Assembly: GCA_963626555.1 (NCBI GenBank)
Contig: CAVFXQ010000047.1
Location: forward strand, 1-18,170
Direction: 5' to 3'
DNA: 18,170 nt
From: UBA1181 sp963626555
GTDB lineage: Bacteria > Bacteroidota > Bacteroidia > Bacteroidales > Paludibacteraceae
In this document: in pieces, positions 1 through 7,482 of the stretch
How the letters are laid out: each line of letters opens with the position of its first letter
How positions within the stretch are numbered: the first letter of the stretch is position 1
The notes under the pieces: generated by a model
Seen by the model: only the letters and a program-made list of their open reading frames with translations
The model's database searches: none
Told to the model about the DNA's origin: nothing
Position numbers and translations under genes: made by a program

Positions 1-1867
1 TCTCGAAGTCGGCAATGAGCGTGAGCGTGTTGCCAATGTAGTTCTTGATGCGCTGAAGGGTGAGGCGGAACGAGTTGACGCTGCTCTCCAAGCGTTTTAG
101 CAGGTTGGTGGCCATGAGTTTGCGCAAGCCTTTCTCTCGTCCGTCGATGGAAATGCCAGAACCTTCGTAATCGATGGCATAGTCTCCCTTCACGCTCTCG
201 AAGACGTAGAGCGAGGGCGTATAGATGGACAGGTTGAGCGTGTCGAGCGTGCCCGCTATGTCCTTGAAGTTGACGGCACTACTGAGATCGGTCAACTTCG
301 GGCGGCGACTGATAGGGGAAAGCCGTGTAGGAAAATCGCCAATGTCTTTGGTGTCGTAATACTTGGTGATGTGGCTACGGCTGCGGGCAATGGTCACGGC
401 ATCAAGCAACTGGAAGAAGTCGAAACTAAGGTCGCTGAGCAGCCGTTCGGTGGTGCGCTCCTCGGGGTCGAGTTTCGCCCACTTGTTGTAGACGGTCTGC
501 GCAAAGCGGAAGATGTCGTCGATGTTTTTGTCTATTTCTAAAGCCTCGTTGATATACTCCGCCTTCCCTTCGTAGGCAAGTCGCAGTTGGTTCTTGAGGT
601 CATTAAAGCGGTTGTTTACGGGCGTGGCGCTGAGCATCAGCACCTTGGTCTTCACTCCTTGACGGATGACACGGTTCATCAACCGCTCGTAGCGGTTCTC
701 TTTTCTTCTTTCCCCACCAACCATAAAATCGTCGCTGTCCTCCTCGTCAATGTTGCCGCCATTACGGAAATTGTGGCTCTCGTCGATGACGATAAGGTCA
801 TAGTTGCCCCAGTTGATGTGTTCGAGGTCGAGACCGTTGCTTTGTCCACGGTCGCGGCTGAGGTCGGAGTGGAACAAGATGTCGTAGCGCAAGCGGTCGG
901 CGGCAATGGGATTGTTCTTGTAGTTGGCACGGAAAGTCTGCCAGTTGTCGTTGAGCTTCTTCGGACAAAGCACCAACACACTCTTGTTGCGGTTCTCGTA
1001 GTATTTGATGACCGCAAGAGCTGTGAACGTCTTGCCAAGACCCACGCTGTCTGCAAGGATGCAACCGTTGTATTTCTCTAATTTATTGATAATGGCAAGG
1101 GCGGCATCGCGCTGGAAGTTGTAGAGTTTGTTCCAAATGACGCTCTGCTTGAAGCCTGTACGCTCGTTGGGCAGTACGTCCTCCGAAATGTCCTCTAAAA
1201 ACTCGTGAAAGATGTTGTAAAGCGCAATGAAGTAGATATATTCAGGCGAATTCTCTTGATACACTGTCTCTATATATTCAAGTACACGGTCGGTGACATC
1301 TGAGAAATTCTCGTCGTTGTCCCATAAACTATCAAATAAATTAAGGTATTTTTTTGCGACCGGGGTAGGGTTTACATTAATCATTTGATACATACAGTTC
1401 CCTCGTTCGCAACCTAACGTAGAGGTCGTAAATTCGCTAAATGGCTGATAAGAATATTCTTCATTTCCTTTCAGATGGAGGAAGCTGTCCATGGTTCCTT
1501 GCGAAGTGTTACTTTTGAAGCGAACTTTTTTCCTAATCCATTCTGCACACTCTTTAGCGATGGCTTTTTGCGAGAGTTGGTTGCGTAGGCGAATCTCAAA
1601 GTCGGTGCCGTAGAGACTACGCTCACGGTTGAGCTTTGGAATGTAGAACTCACGCTTTTCCTTCTTGCTCTTGTCCTTGACGAAGGTTGGCGAGGTGAAG
1701 ATAAAACGGAGTTCCTCCACTTGCTCTAACTCTTTCTTCAACGCCTCGAAAGCATAGATGGAGAATGAAGCGGCGGCAATAGACACACGGCTATGAGGTG
1801 ACAACCTTTCTTTGAGATCGTCTATGACGCGTTCACTAATATTATCAATTATTTTTGTAGTGTCCAT
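1..1867 (-). CDS. PLD-like/SNF2-type DEAD/DEAH helicase, C-terminus cut by window edge
   Basis: An uninterrupted frame of 622 codons runs from an ATG at 1867 to the left edge with no stop, so the 3' part is missing. Residues about 20-60 resemble the degenerate phospholipase-D-like domain that precedes some SNF2-family helicases; there is an HLK at 131-133 but no convincing second HKD motif. The first RecA-like domain is complete: a Q-motif-like YNFQRD (249-254), Walker A DSVGLGKT (273-280), DESH box (362-365) and SAT motif (413-415). Motifs IV-VI should lie beyond the edge. The protein is predicted to be a cytoplasmic ATP-driven DNA translocase. As known for the family, such helicases often sit beside a DNA methyltransferase in restriction-like defence loci, but no partner is visible here. 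AAGGAACAGGA just before the ATG is a plausible ribosome binding site. It is separated from manC by a terminator, so it is probably transcribed independently. Confidence 0.88.
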   Translation of the reverse strand, partial: MDTTKIIDNISERVIDDLKERLSPHSRVSIAAASFSIYAFEALKKELEQVEELRFIFTSPTFVKDKSKKEKREFYIPKLNRERSLYGTDFEIRLRNQLSQKAIAKECAEWIRKKVRFKSNTSQGTMDSFLHLKGNEEYSYQPFSEFTTSTLGCERGNCMYQMINVNPTPVAKKYLNLFDSLWDNDENFSDVTDRVLEYIETVYQENSPEYIYFIALYNIFHEFLEDISEDVLPNERTGFKQSVIWNKLYNFQRDAALAIINKLEKYNGCILADSVGLGKTFTALAVIKYYENRNKSVLVLCPKKLNDNWQTFRANYKNNPIAADRLRYDILFHSDLSRDRGQSNGLDLEHINWGNYDLIVIDESHNFRNGGNIDEEDSDDFMVGGERRKENRYERLMNRVIRQGVKTKVLMLSATPVNNRFNDLKNQLRLAYEGKAEYINEALEIDKNIDDIFRFAQTVYNKWAKLDPEERTTERLLSDLSFDFFQLLDAVTIARSRSHITKYYDTKDIGDFPTRLSPISRRPKLTDLSSAVNFKDIAGTLDTLNLSIYTPSLYVFESVKGDYAIDYEGSGISIDGREKGLRKLMATNLLKRLESSVNSFRLTLQRIKNYIGNTLTLIADFE

Positions 1868-2055
1868 ATTCCTGTTCCTTGTTATCCTGTGTGGGTGTGA
1901 TTAGCGTCTATTTATTCATTTTTCTAATTATAGTTTGACTTAACCGAATTTTTTCGTTTATATGGTAAAGTTAGTCAAAAATTCGCACTATTGAGTATGT
2001 TTCTTGTCTCATTCATAGTGAGCAATATCTATTTTTCTTTAGATTATTTTCTTTC

Positions 2056-2088
2056 AAAAAAAATGCCCTAAACCATCGTTCAGGGCAT
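2056..2088 (-). terminator. Rho-independent terminator of manC
   Basis: Read on the minus strand, a perfect 7-bp stem (ATGCCCT at 2088-2082 paired with AGGGCAT at 2069-2063) with a 12-nt loop is followed by a run of seven T (2062-2056). It lies about 25 bp past the manC stop and isolates manC from the helicase gene downstream. Confidence 0.85.
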
Positions 2089-2112
2089 CTCGTTTTCTTT
2101 TTTTAAAGAACA

Positions 2113-3192
2113 CTAAATGTACTCTTTGCCAATCTTTACTTGTGTGTCGTTTACAAACTGGCGAATCTTCTGTTCTTCTGATTTGGGACAGATCAACAGC
2201 ACGTTGTCGGTCTCTGCCACGATATAGTCGTTCAACCCCTGAATGACAGCCAACTTTCCCTCGGGCATCGCTACAACATTGTCTTTACTGTCGTAGTACA
2301 ACGCCTTGCACTTCAATGTGGCGTTTTGCTCTTCATCCTTTGGTGAATGGTCGTATATAGAACCCCAAGTGCCAAGATCTGACCAACCGAAGTCTGCCGA
2401 CAAAACATCTACATTTGATGCTTTCTCCAAGATAGCGTAGTCGATAGAGATGTTGGTGCATGATTTATAGATTCTGTCAATAAACATTTGCTCGTCAGGA
2501 GTGTTGTAAAAGCATTTTCCAGTGCGGAACTTGTTGCTCATCTCACCCATATACTGGTCAAATGCATCCATGATAGTTTTTACGTTCCAAATAAACATTC
2601 CCGAGTTCCATAAAAACTCACCACTTTCCAAGAACACTTTCGCCAACTCTGTATTGGGTTTCTCTGTAAAAGTTTTTACTTTGAACAGGTTGTCGTCAGT
2701 CAGTTTTTCGGCAATCTGAATGTATCCGTAGCCTGTCTCTGGTCTGTTTGGCTTTATTCCCATCGTGAGTATCTCATCGTGGTCTTTCGTGTAGTCTAAC
2801 GCCAACTGCGCCACCCGCACAAATTCATCCTCTTTCAAAACAAGATGGTCTGATGGTGCTACGATGACATTCGCCTGCTCGTTCATCGCTTGAATTTTAT
2901 TCATCGCGTAAGCAATGCACGGAGCGGTGTTGCGACGTGCTGGCTCCAAAAGAACCTGTTGAGCCGTAATCTCTGGCAACTGCGTCAGAATTAAATCTTT
3001 ATACTGATTGTTCGATGCTATGTATATGTTCTCCTTTGGAATAAACCTTGAAAAACGGTCGAATGTCATTTGCAACAAGGAACGACCTGTTCCGAAAAAG
3101 TCAAGAAATTGCTTTGGCTTCTTTTCTGTGCTGAATGGCCAAAAGCGACTGCCAACTCCGCCGGCCATAATTACGCAATAGTTATTTTTCAT
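2113..3192 (-). CDS. manC: Mannose-1-phosphate guanylyltransferase (GDP-mannose pyrophosphorylase)
   Basis: Makes GDP-mannose from mannose-1-phosphate and GTP in the cytoplasm, the donor for mannose and, after further steps, fucose or rhamnose in surface polysaccharide and glycans. The nucleotidyltransferase fold is clear: GGVGSRFWPFSTEKKPKQF (11-29) is the diagnostic GTP-binding loop, EPARRNTAP (83-91) and PSDH (113-116) carry substrate and metal contacts, FTEKP (175-179) is the sugar-phosphate-binding signature, and WNSGMFIW (195-202) is typical of this family. At 359 residues it is the short form, lacking the C-terminal phosphomannose isomerase domain of the bifunctional enzymes, which fits Bacteroidales ManC. 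It is a single-gene unit: a GCAAAGATA box lies upstream and a hairpin terminator follows the stop. It is divergent from the AsmA-family gene. The function is well supported; narrow specificity (GTP and mannose) is by family. Confidence 0.95.
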   Translation of the reverse strand: MKNNYCVIMAGGVGSRFWPFSTEKKPKQFLDFFGTGRSLLQMTFDRFSRFIPKENIYIASNNQYKDLILTQLPEITAQQVLLEPARRNTAPCIAYAMNKIQAMNEQANVIVAPSDHLVLKEDEFVRVAQLALDYTKDHDEILTMGIKPNRPETGYGYIQIAEKLTDDNLFKVKTFTEKPNTELAKVFLESGEFLWNSGMFIWNVKTIMDAFDQYMGEMSNKFRTGKCFYNTPDEQMFIDRIYKSCTNISIDYAILEKASNVDVLSADFGWSDLGTWGSIYDHSPKDEEQNATLKCKALYYDSKDNVVAMPEGKLAVIQGLNDYIVAETDNVLLICPKSEEQKIRQFVNDTQVKIGKEYI

Positions 3193-3267
3193 TTTGCCTT
3201 ATTGTATTTTTAGGTAAATGTTCTTATTCTCTGTTTATTAACGTATCTCTACAAACTAAACGTATTG

Positions 3268-3275
3268 CAAAGATA
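3268..3275 (-). promoter_or_regulatory. Putative manC promoter -7 box (TATCTTTG)
   Basis: On the minus strand TATCTTTG matches the Bacteroidota -7 consensus TAnnTTTG, about 76 bp before the manC start. The -33 TTG is not clear; 20 bp upstream there is ATG in its place. The same 9-mer (GCAAAGATA on the plus strand) recurs ahead of era. Confidence 0.45.
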
Positions 3276-3419
3276 TGTTTTTCTCGCTTTATTTACATTT
3301 TTTTAAGATTGCTTTTTGTAATATCCTAATGAAGTGTTAACGATTCTAAATATTTATTAAGTCTTGTAAAATGGTTGCTTTTCTTGTCTCTTAAAGTGCC
3401 TTTTATGGGTTTATTTTGA

Positions 3420-3449
3420 TTGTTTGATATGTAAGTTTGAATACTTTTG
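3420..3449 (+). promoter_or_regulatory. Putative promoter of the AsmA-family gene
   Basis: TTG at 3420-3422, a 19-bp spacer and TACTTTTG at 3442-3449 match the Bacteroidota TTG-N19-TAnnTTTG promoter pattern. The start codon is about 86 bp further on, giving a leader of roughly 80 nt. Confidence 0.5.
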
Positions 3450-3535
3450 TGTTAATATTGCGGATAGATGTTTTTCTAAGGATTGAGAGAAAATAATTTG
3501 AAAATAAATTAATAATGTCTAATTGTTAGATAGTT

Positions 3536-6379
3536 ATGAAAGTAACGAAAATTTTAAAAGTCGTCGGCATTGTCGTCGTAGTCTTTTTAGCGGCACTGTT
3601 GATTATTCCATCGCTTTTCAAGGATAAAGTGAAGGATGTGATTGTTTCGCAGGTCAGTTCAATGCTGAATGCGGAGCTCTATTTAGGTGATTTTTCACTC
3701 GGTTTCTTCTCTAATTTCCCTCATGCGACTCTCTCTGTCGAAAATTTCGGCATTGTAAACGCCGAGCCTTTCGCAGGCGACACATTGGTCAATGTGGGTG
3801 AGTTAGATGTCGTCATCAACTTAGGTAGTCTCTTTTCAGGAAATTACGAAATCAACAAAGTTGCCCTCATCAATCCTTCTGCGCATGTCAAGGTCAACGC
3901 CGACAGCATTGCTAACTGGGATATTATGAAGTCCGACACAACTGCCGTAGTGGAGGAGGAGGTAGCTGATGAGTCTTCTTCCCTCAAGCTTAGTCTTAAC
4001 ACCGTTTCTATAGAAAACTTGAAAGTTTCTTACGAGAGTGTGCCAGACAGTATGTCGGCTATCGTTGACGGATTGGATCTCAATCTTGGAGGCGATATTG
4101 CTATGGATTTGCAGACATTGGTCAACATTGATGAGTTAAAGTTGTTGATTGATAAGGTGGTTTATCATGATAATTCTTCTTCTGATATGGTGGCTACGTT
4201 AGAAAAAATTGATTTAGATTTTAATGGTACAGTCAGTGATCATGTCTCTCAATTGAAATTGTTATTGAATGTGGATTCTACTTCTTTGAGTATGGGGGGG
4301 ATTCCTTATTTGACAAAAGCCAAGGTTGCATCGGATGTTAAAATGGAGGCTGACTTAGATAATAATAAGTACACATTCGGTGATAATAGCGTGAGCCTCA
4401 ATGAGATAGTCGCAAATTTTGCGGGCTATGTGCAGTTGGTTGACTCTACGAAGACAGATATGGACTTGACGTTAAGCACTCCTTCGATTGATTTCAAGCA
4501 AATCCTTTCTTTGATTCCTGCTATCTATGCGAATGATTTCGCTTCTCTTCAAACCTCTGGCGAAGTTTCTTTGTCTGCAACTGCAAAGGGAGTGTTAGTG
4601 GGCGATACTTTGCCTGCTATCGATGCTAAATTGGCTGTCGCAAACGCAATGTTTAAATATCCTGATTTGCCTGGAGCAGTTTCCGACATTAATATTGAGG
4701 CTAATGTTTCAAACCCTGGCGGAGCAACTGATTTGACTGTCGTTTCTGTGCCTAAATTCAGTTTCAAGATGATTGATAATCCTTTTGCTTTGACTTTCAA
4801 CTTGAAAACTCCTATCTCAGACCCAGACTTTGCCGCTACCGCCAACGGATCTCTCAATTTTGACAATCTTTCAAAGGTACTTAAGTTACAGGATATGAAT
4901 CTGAAAGGTTTCTTAACTGCTGCGTTGAAAGCCAATGGAAGAATGTCTTACATTGATCAGGAGAAATACGAACTCTTCAACATTGCAGGTGATTTGAATC
5001 TGTCTGATTTTGTTCTAAACATGAGCTCTTTGGATTACGACGTGAACGTCAACAAGGCAAATCTGAATTTCTCATCGGAAAATTTGGCTGTTGATGCTGC
5101 TTTGGTTTTGGGTGAAAGCGACCTATCTCTCAAAGGAAAACTTCAGCATTTTATCCAATATGCTATGCGCGGCGAGACCATCAAAGGTGCTTTGAATGTA
5201 ACTTCTAAAAAGTTGAATGTCACACAGTTGATTGGTGCTGATGATTCTTCTTCTCAGTCTTCCGATGCTACTACAAACGAAAATACAGAATCTACTTCTG
5301 AATCTTCTTCTGTGGCTATTCCAAACAACATTGATTTCGCTCTGAATGTTGGTGTAGACGAAATCCTCTACGACGCTATCAATTTGAAAAACGTGAAGGG
5401 GGTTGTGAATGTCAAGGATGCCATCGCTAAAATTGAAACTTTGTCTGCTAACACAATGGGAGGGTCTGTTGTCATTAATGGAGAATACAACACTCAAGAC
5501 ACCTTGAATCCTATCGTGGATGTGAATATGAATGTGAAAGATATGACTATCTCAGAAGTGTTCACCTCTGTTTCTACAGCGAATAAAATTGCTCCTGTCT
5601 TATCGGATGCCGACGGTCAATTCTCTTTGAATATGCGTTTCGCTTCTAATATGGACGCTTCTCTTTCTCCTGTGTTGAATACTGTCAATGCTAAGGGAAA
5701 TTTCTCTTCAAAGGATATCTCAATCAAGAATGTAAAAGCGTTCAACGCTTTGGCGGACAAAACAGGTATCGACCTTCTGAAAAAGCCTAATTTGAAAGAC
5801 ATTAACATTGCGTTTGTTGTTAAAGATGGACGTTTGAACATTGATCCTTTCCAAACAGTTATTTCAAACACAACATTTAATTTCTCGGGTTCGTCTGGTT
5901 TGGATCAGACTTTGGATTATGTGGCTAACATACAACTCCCTCAAAACATTTCTAAAGCTATTGATTTGGCATTTGATATGAATATTGGTGGAACGTTCTC
6001 TAATCCGAAGATTTCCTTTGGAGCTTCTTCTCTGAAGGATCAAGTTACAGAAAAGGTTACCGAGGTGATTGATAAAGCTAAGGAGAAGGCGATCGCTGCA
6101 GCTAAAGAGCAAAAAGAAAAGCTGATTGCTGCGGCTAAAACTCAACGTGAGAAATTAGTGGCTGCTGCTCAGGAAAACTCCGATAAAATTGTAGCTAAGG
6201 CTCAAGCGGAAGCCGACAAAATTTCAAATCCTCTTAAGAAAGCCGCTGCTCAGGCTGCCGTTAAAGCAGCGAAAAGTGAAGGTGCTAAGCTGGTTTCCGA
6301 GGCTGAGGCATCGGGAGACAAGTTGGTCTCTGAGGCTGAAAAACAAGGAAATGCTTTGGTTGAAGCAGCGTCAAAATAA
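3536..6379 (+). CDS. AsmA-family envelope protein with hendecad-repeat C-terminal tail
   Basis: This is a 947-residue protein with one N-terminal membrane anchor (about residues 7-27) followed by a long predicted periplasmic region. The stretch NFPHATLSVENF (about 61-72) is a characteristic AsmA N-terminal signature. The bulk is beta-rich repeated sequence, as expected for AsmA-like proteins, which belong to the superfamily with TamB and YhdP implicated in lipid transport or outer-membrane homeostasis. A serine/threonine-rich linker lies at about 569-594. The last 114 residues (about 834-947) differ: a charged, alanine-rich predicted helix with exact 11-residue repeats (850-893 and 916-947). 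A run of seven G at 4294-4300 encodes part of SMGGIP and keeps the frame. A strong terminator follows the stop. The family call is firm; the substrate and precise role are unknown. Confidence 0.88.
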   Translation: MKVTKILKVVGIVVVVFLAALLIIPSLFKDKVKDVIVSQVSSMLNAELYLGDFSLGFFSNFPHATLSVENFGIVNAEPFAGDTLVNVGELDVVINLGSLFSGNYEINKVALINPSAHVKVNADSIANWDIMKSDTTAVVEEEVADESSSLKLSLNTVSIENLKVSYESVPDSMSAIVDGLDLNLGGDIAMDLQTLVNIDELKLLIDKVVYHDNSSSDMVATLEKIDLDFNGTVSDHVSQLKLLLNVDSTSLSMGGIPYLTKAKVASDVKMEADLDNNKYTFGDNSVSLNEIVANFAGYVQLVDSTKTDMDLTLSTPSIDFKQILSLIPAIYANDFASLQTSGEVSLSATAKGVLVGDTLPAIDAKLAVANAMFKYPDLPGAVSDINIEANVSNPGGATDLTVVSVPKFSFKMIDNPFALTFNLKTPISDPDFAATANGSLNFDNLSKVLKLQDMNLKGFLTAALKANGRMSYIDQEKYELFNIAGDLNLSDFVLNMSSLDYDVNVNKANLNFSSENLAVDAALVLGESDLSLKGKLQHFIQYAMRGETIKGALNVTSKKLNVTQLIGADDSSSQSSDATTNENTESTSESSSVAIPNNIDFALNVGVDEILYDAINLKNVKGVVNVKDAIAKIETLSANTMGGSVVINGEYNTQDTLNPIVDVNMNVKDMTISEVFTSVSTANKIAPVLSDADGQFSLNMRFASNMDASLSPVLNTVNAKGNFSSKDISIKNVKAFNALADKTGIDLLKKPNLKDINIAFVVKDGRLNIDPFQTVISNTTFNFSGSSGLDQTLDYVANIQLPQNISKAIDLAFDMNIGGTFSNPKISFGASSLKDQVTEKVTEVIDKAKEKAIAAAKEQKEKLIAAAKTQREKLVAAAQENSDKIVAKAQAEADKISNPLKKAAAQAAVKAAKSEGAKLVSEAEASGDKLVSEAEKQGNALVEAASK
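6083..6379 (+). repeat. Region encoding 11-residue (33-bp period) repeats in the AsmA-family protein
   Basis: Residues 850-893 are four consecutive 11-mers: EKAIAAAKEQK, EKLIAAAKTQR, EKLVAAAQENS and DKIVAKAQAEA. After an interruption, residues 916-947 give GAKLVSEAEAS, GDKLVSEAEKQ and GNALVEAASK. The repeats are degenerate at DNA level but keep a 33-bp period. Confidence 0.85.
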
Positions 6380-6424
6380 AATGCCTCTACGATTGATTTC
6401 ATAGAGAAAGAAAAAATAATTCCG

Positions 6425-6432
6425 TAAATTTG
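6425..6432 (+). promoter_or_regulatory. Possible cvfB -7 box embedded at the upstream terminator
   Basis: TAAATTTG fits TAnnTTTG and overlaps the first bases of the terminator stem that follows the AsmA-family gene. It lies about 73 bp before the cvfB start. No TTG at 19-21 bp upstream was found, so support is weak. Confidence 0.25.
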
Positions 6433-6472
6433 CGAAGACGATATGCTTAATGTCGTCTTCGCAATTTTTTTT
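6430..6472 (+). terminator. Strong rho-independent terminator after the AsmA-family gene
   Basis: A perfect 12-bp stem (TTGCGAAGACGA at 6430-6441 with TCGTCTTCGCAA at 6453-6464), an 11-nt loop and eight T (6465-6472) lie 51 bp after the stop codon. Confidence 0.93.
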
Positions 6473-6504
6473 GTTGCTTTTTTCAAAAGTTAATACTGTT
6501 TTTT

Positions 6505-7401
6505 ATGAATATAGGTAAGATAAACAATATGACAGTGGTTTCAACCGCCGATCGTGGAATCACGGTCGAAGAGATGGATACGCACGAAACGCTGTTCATT
6601 CCAAACCGTAACGTGAAAGGTGAGCCTGAAGAGGGGGACGAGGTAAAGGTCTTTGTCTACCCAGATGCTAAAAGTGAAATCGTTGGTAGTACTTTCCTCC
6701 CATACGCTGTCGATGGTGAGTTTGATTTTTTAACTGTTAAGCAGGTTAATTCGTATGGAGCTCTGCTCGACTGGGGGATAGACCGTGATTTATTCTTGCC
6801 AAATCGCCATCAGACATCTAAAGTGCGTGAGGGTCGTGCTTATTTAGTGTATGTCCACTATGATGAAAAGTCTCAACAAATGATTGCCACAATGCATTTG
6901 GAAGAGTATCTGTCAAAGGATTTTCCTCCATACCAGATGAATGATGAGGTGGATATTCTTGTAATGAAAGAGACGGACTTAGGCTATCAAGTCATTGTAG
7001 ATGACAAATATTTCGGTTTGATTTACCGTAACGAGGTGTTTGAGCATATCGATTTTGCTATGCGTACTGTTGGCTACATTAAAAACGTTCGTGAGGACGG
7101 CAAAATAGATGTCGCTCTTCAGCCTCAAGGCTATAAGGTGGTCGATGAGTTGTGCGGTCAAGTAATCGAGGCTCTACAGAAAAATAACGGCTTCCTCCCT
7201 TATAATGATAAAACCGACTCTGAAGTCATCTACAACACGTTCGGATGTAGTAAGAAAAGTTTTAAGAAAACCATCGGAACGCTCTATCGTCAACATGCCA
7301 TCGTCATTACTGATAATGGTATTCGTCTTACTTCTAACGAAGAAAAGAGCAAAGGAAATAGGGAAGAGTATCAATATAAGGAAAATAAAAGAAGGTATTG
7401 A
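6505..7401 (+). CDS. cvfB: CvfB-like S1-domain RNA-binding protein
   Basis: A 298-residue cytoplasmic protein with the CvfB architecture: three S1/OB-fold RNA-binding domains (about 1-60, 70-135 and 145-205) and a C-terminal winged helix (about 228-275, beginning FLPYNDKTDSE). The core of the second domain (VKQVNSYGALLDWGIDRDLF, 78-97) and the third-domain GLIYRNEVF (171-179) are the most telling S1 stretches. In Staphylococcus, CvfB affects virulence-factor expression and binds RNA; the role in Bacteroidota is not established. The last 20 residues or so are a charged tail beyond the usual fold. It sits between two hairpin terminators, so it is probably monocistronic. The family assignment is good; the gene symbol is by homology of architecture only. 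Confidence 0.82.
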   Translation: MNIGKINNMTVVSTADRGITVEEMDTHETLFIPNRNVKGEPEEGDEVKVFVYPDAKSEIVGSTFLPYAVDGEFDFLTVKQVNSYGALLDWGIDRDLFLPNRHQTSKVREGRAYLVYVHYDEKSQQMIATMHLEEYLSKDFPPYQMNDEVDILVMKETDLGYQVIVDDKYFGLIYRNEVFEHIDFAMRTVGYIKNVREDGKIDVALQPQGYKVVDELCGQVIEALQKNNGFLPYNDKTDSEVIYNTFGCSKKSFKKTIGTLYRQHAIVITDNGIRLTSNEEKSKGNREEYQYKENKRRY

Positions 7402-7420
7402 TTTGACCAAATAAGTACAA

Positions 7421-7453
7421 AAAAGGGCGGTGGTAAATCCATCGCCCCTTTTT
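7421..7453. terminator. Bidirectional terminator between cvfB and dnaJ
   Basis: GGGCGGTGG (7425-7433) pairs with CCATCGCCC (7439-7447), nine pairs including one G-T wobble, around a 5-nt loop. It is flanked by an A run on the left and five T on the right (7449-7453), so it can stop transcription from both convergent genes. Confidence 0.88.
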
Positions 7454-7482
7454 GTATTACATCATTATTGAAAAAATAATCA

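Larger units (their letters stand above)
3193..3535. other. 343-bp divergent intergenic control region (manC / AsmA-family gene)
   Basis: This AT-rich stretch has no gene, RNA or repeat that I can support. It holds the putative manC -7 box near 3268-3275 (minus strand) and a putative promoter for the AsmA-family gene at 3420-3449 (plus strand). The 140 bp between them show only AT-rich sequence. Confidence 0.6.

Noticed and set aside
679..1064. Minus-strand frames of 125 and 88 codons within the helicase region
   Set aside because: They overlap the Walker A to SAT part of the helicase in other frames; the true frame is continuous over 622 codons with exact coordinate agreement, so there is no frameshift to explain.
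587..1081. A 164-codon plus-strand open frame opposite the helicase
   Set aside because: It is the in-register complement of the helicase frame; the helicase motifs lie on the minus strand and no promoter or domain supports the plus-strand frame.
1868..2055. Promoter of the helicase gene
   Set aside because: AATTTTTG and TATAAT-like sequences occur on the minus strand, but none has a suitably spaced -33/-35 element, so I do not annotate a site.
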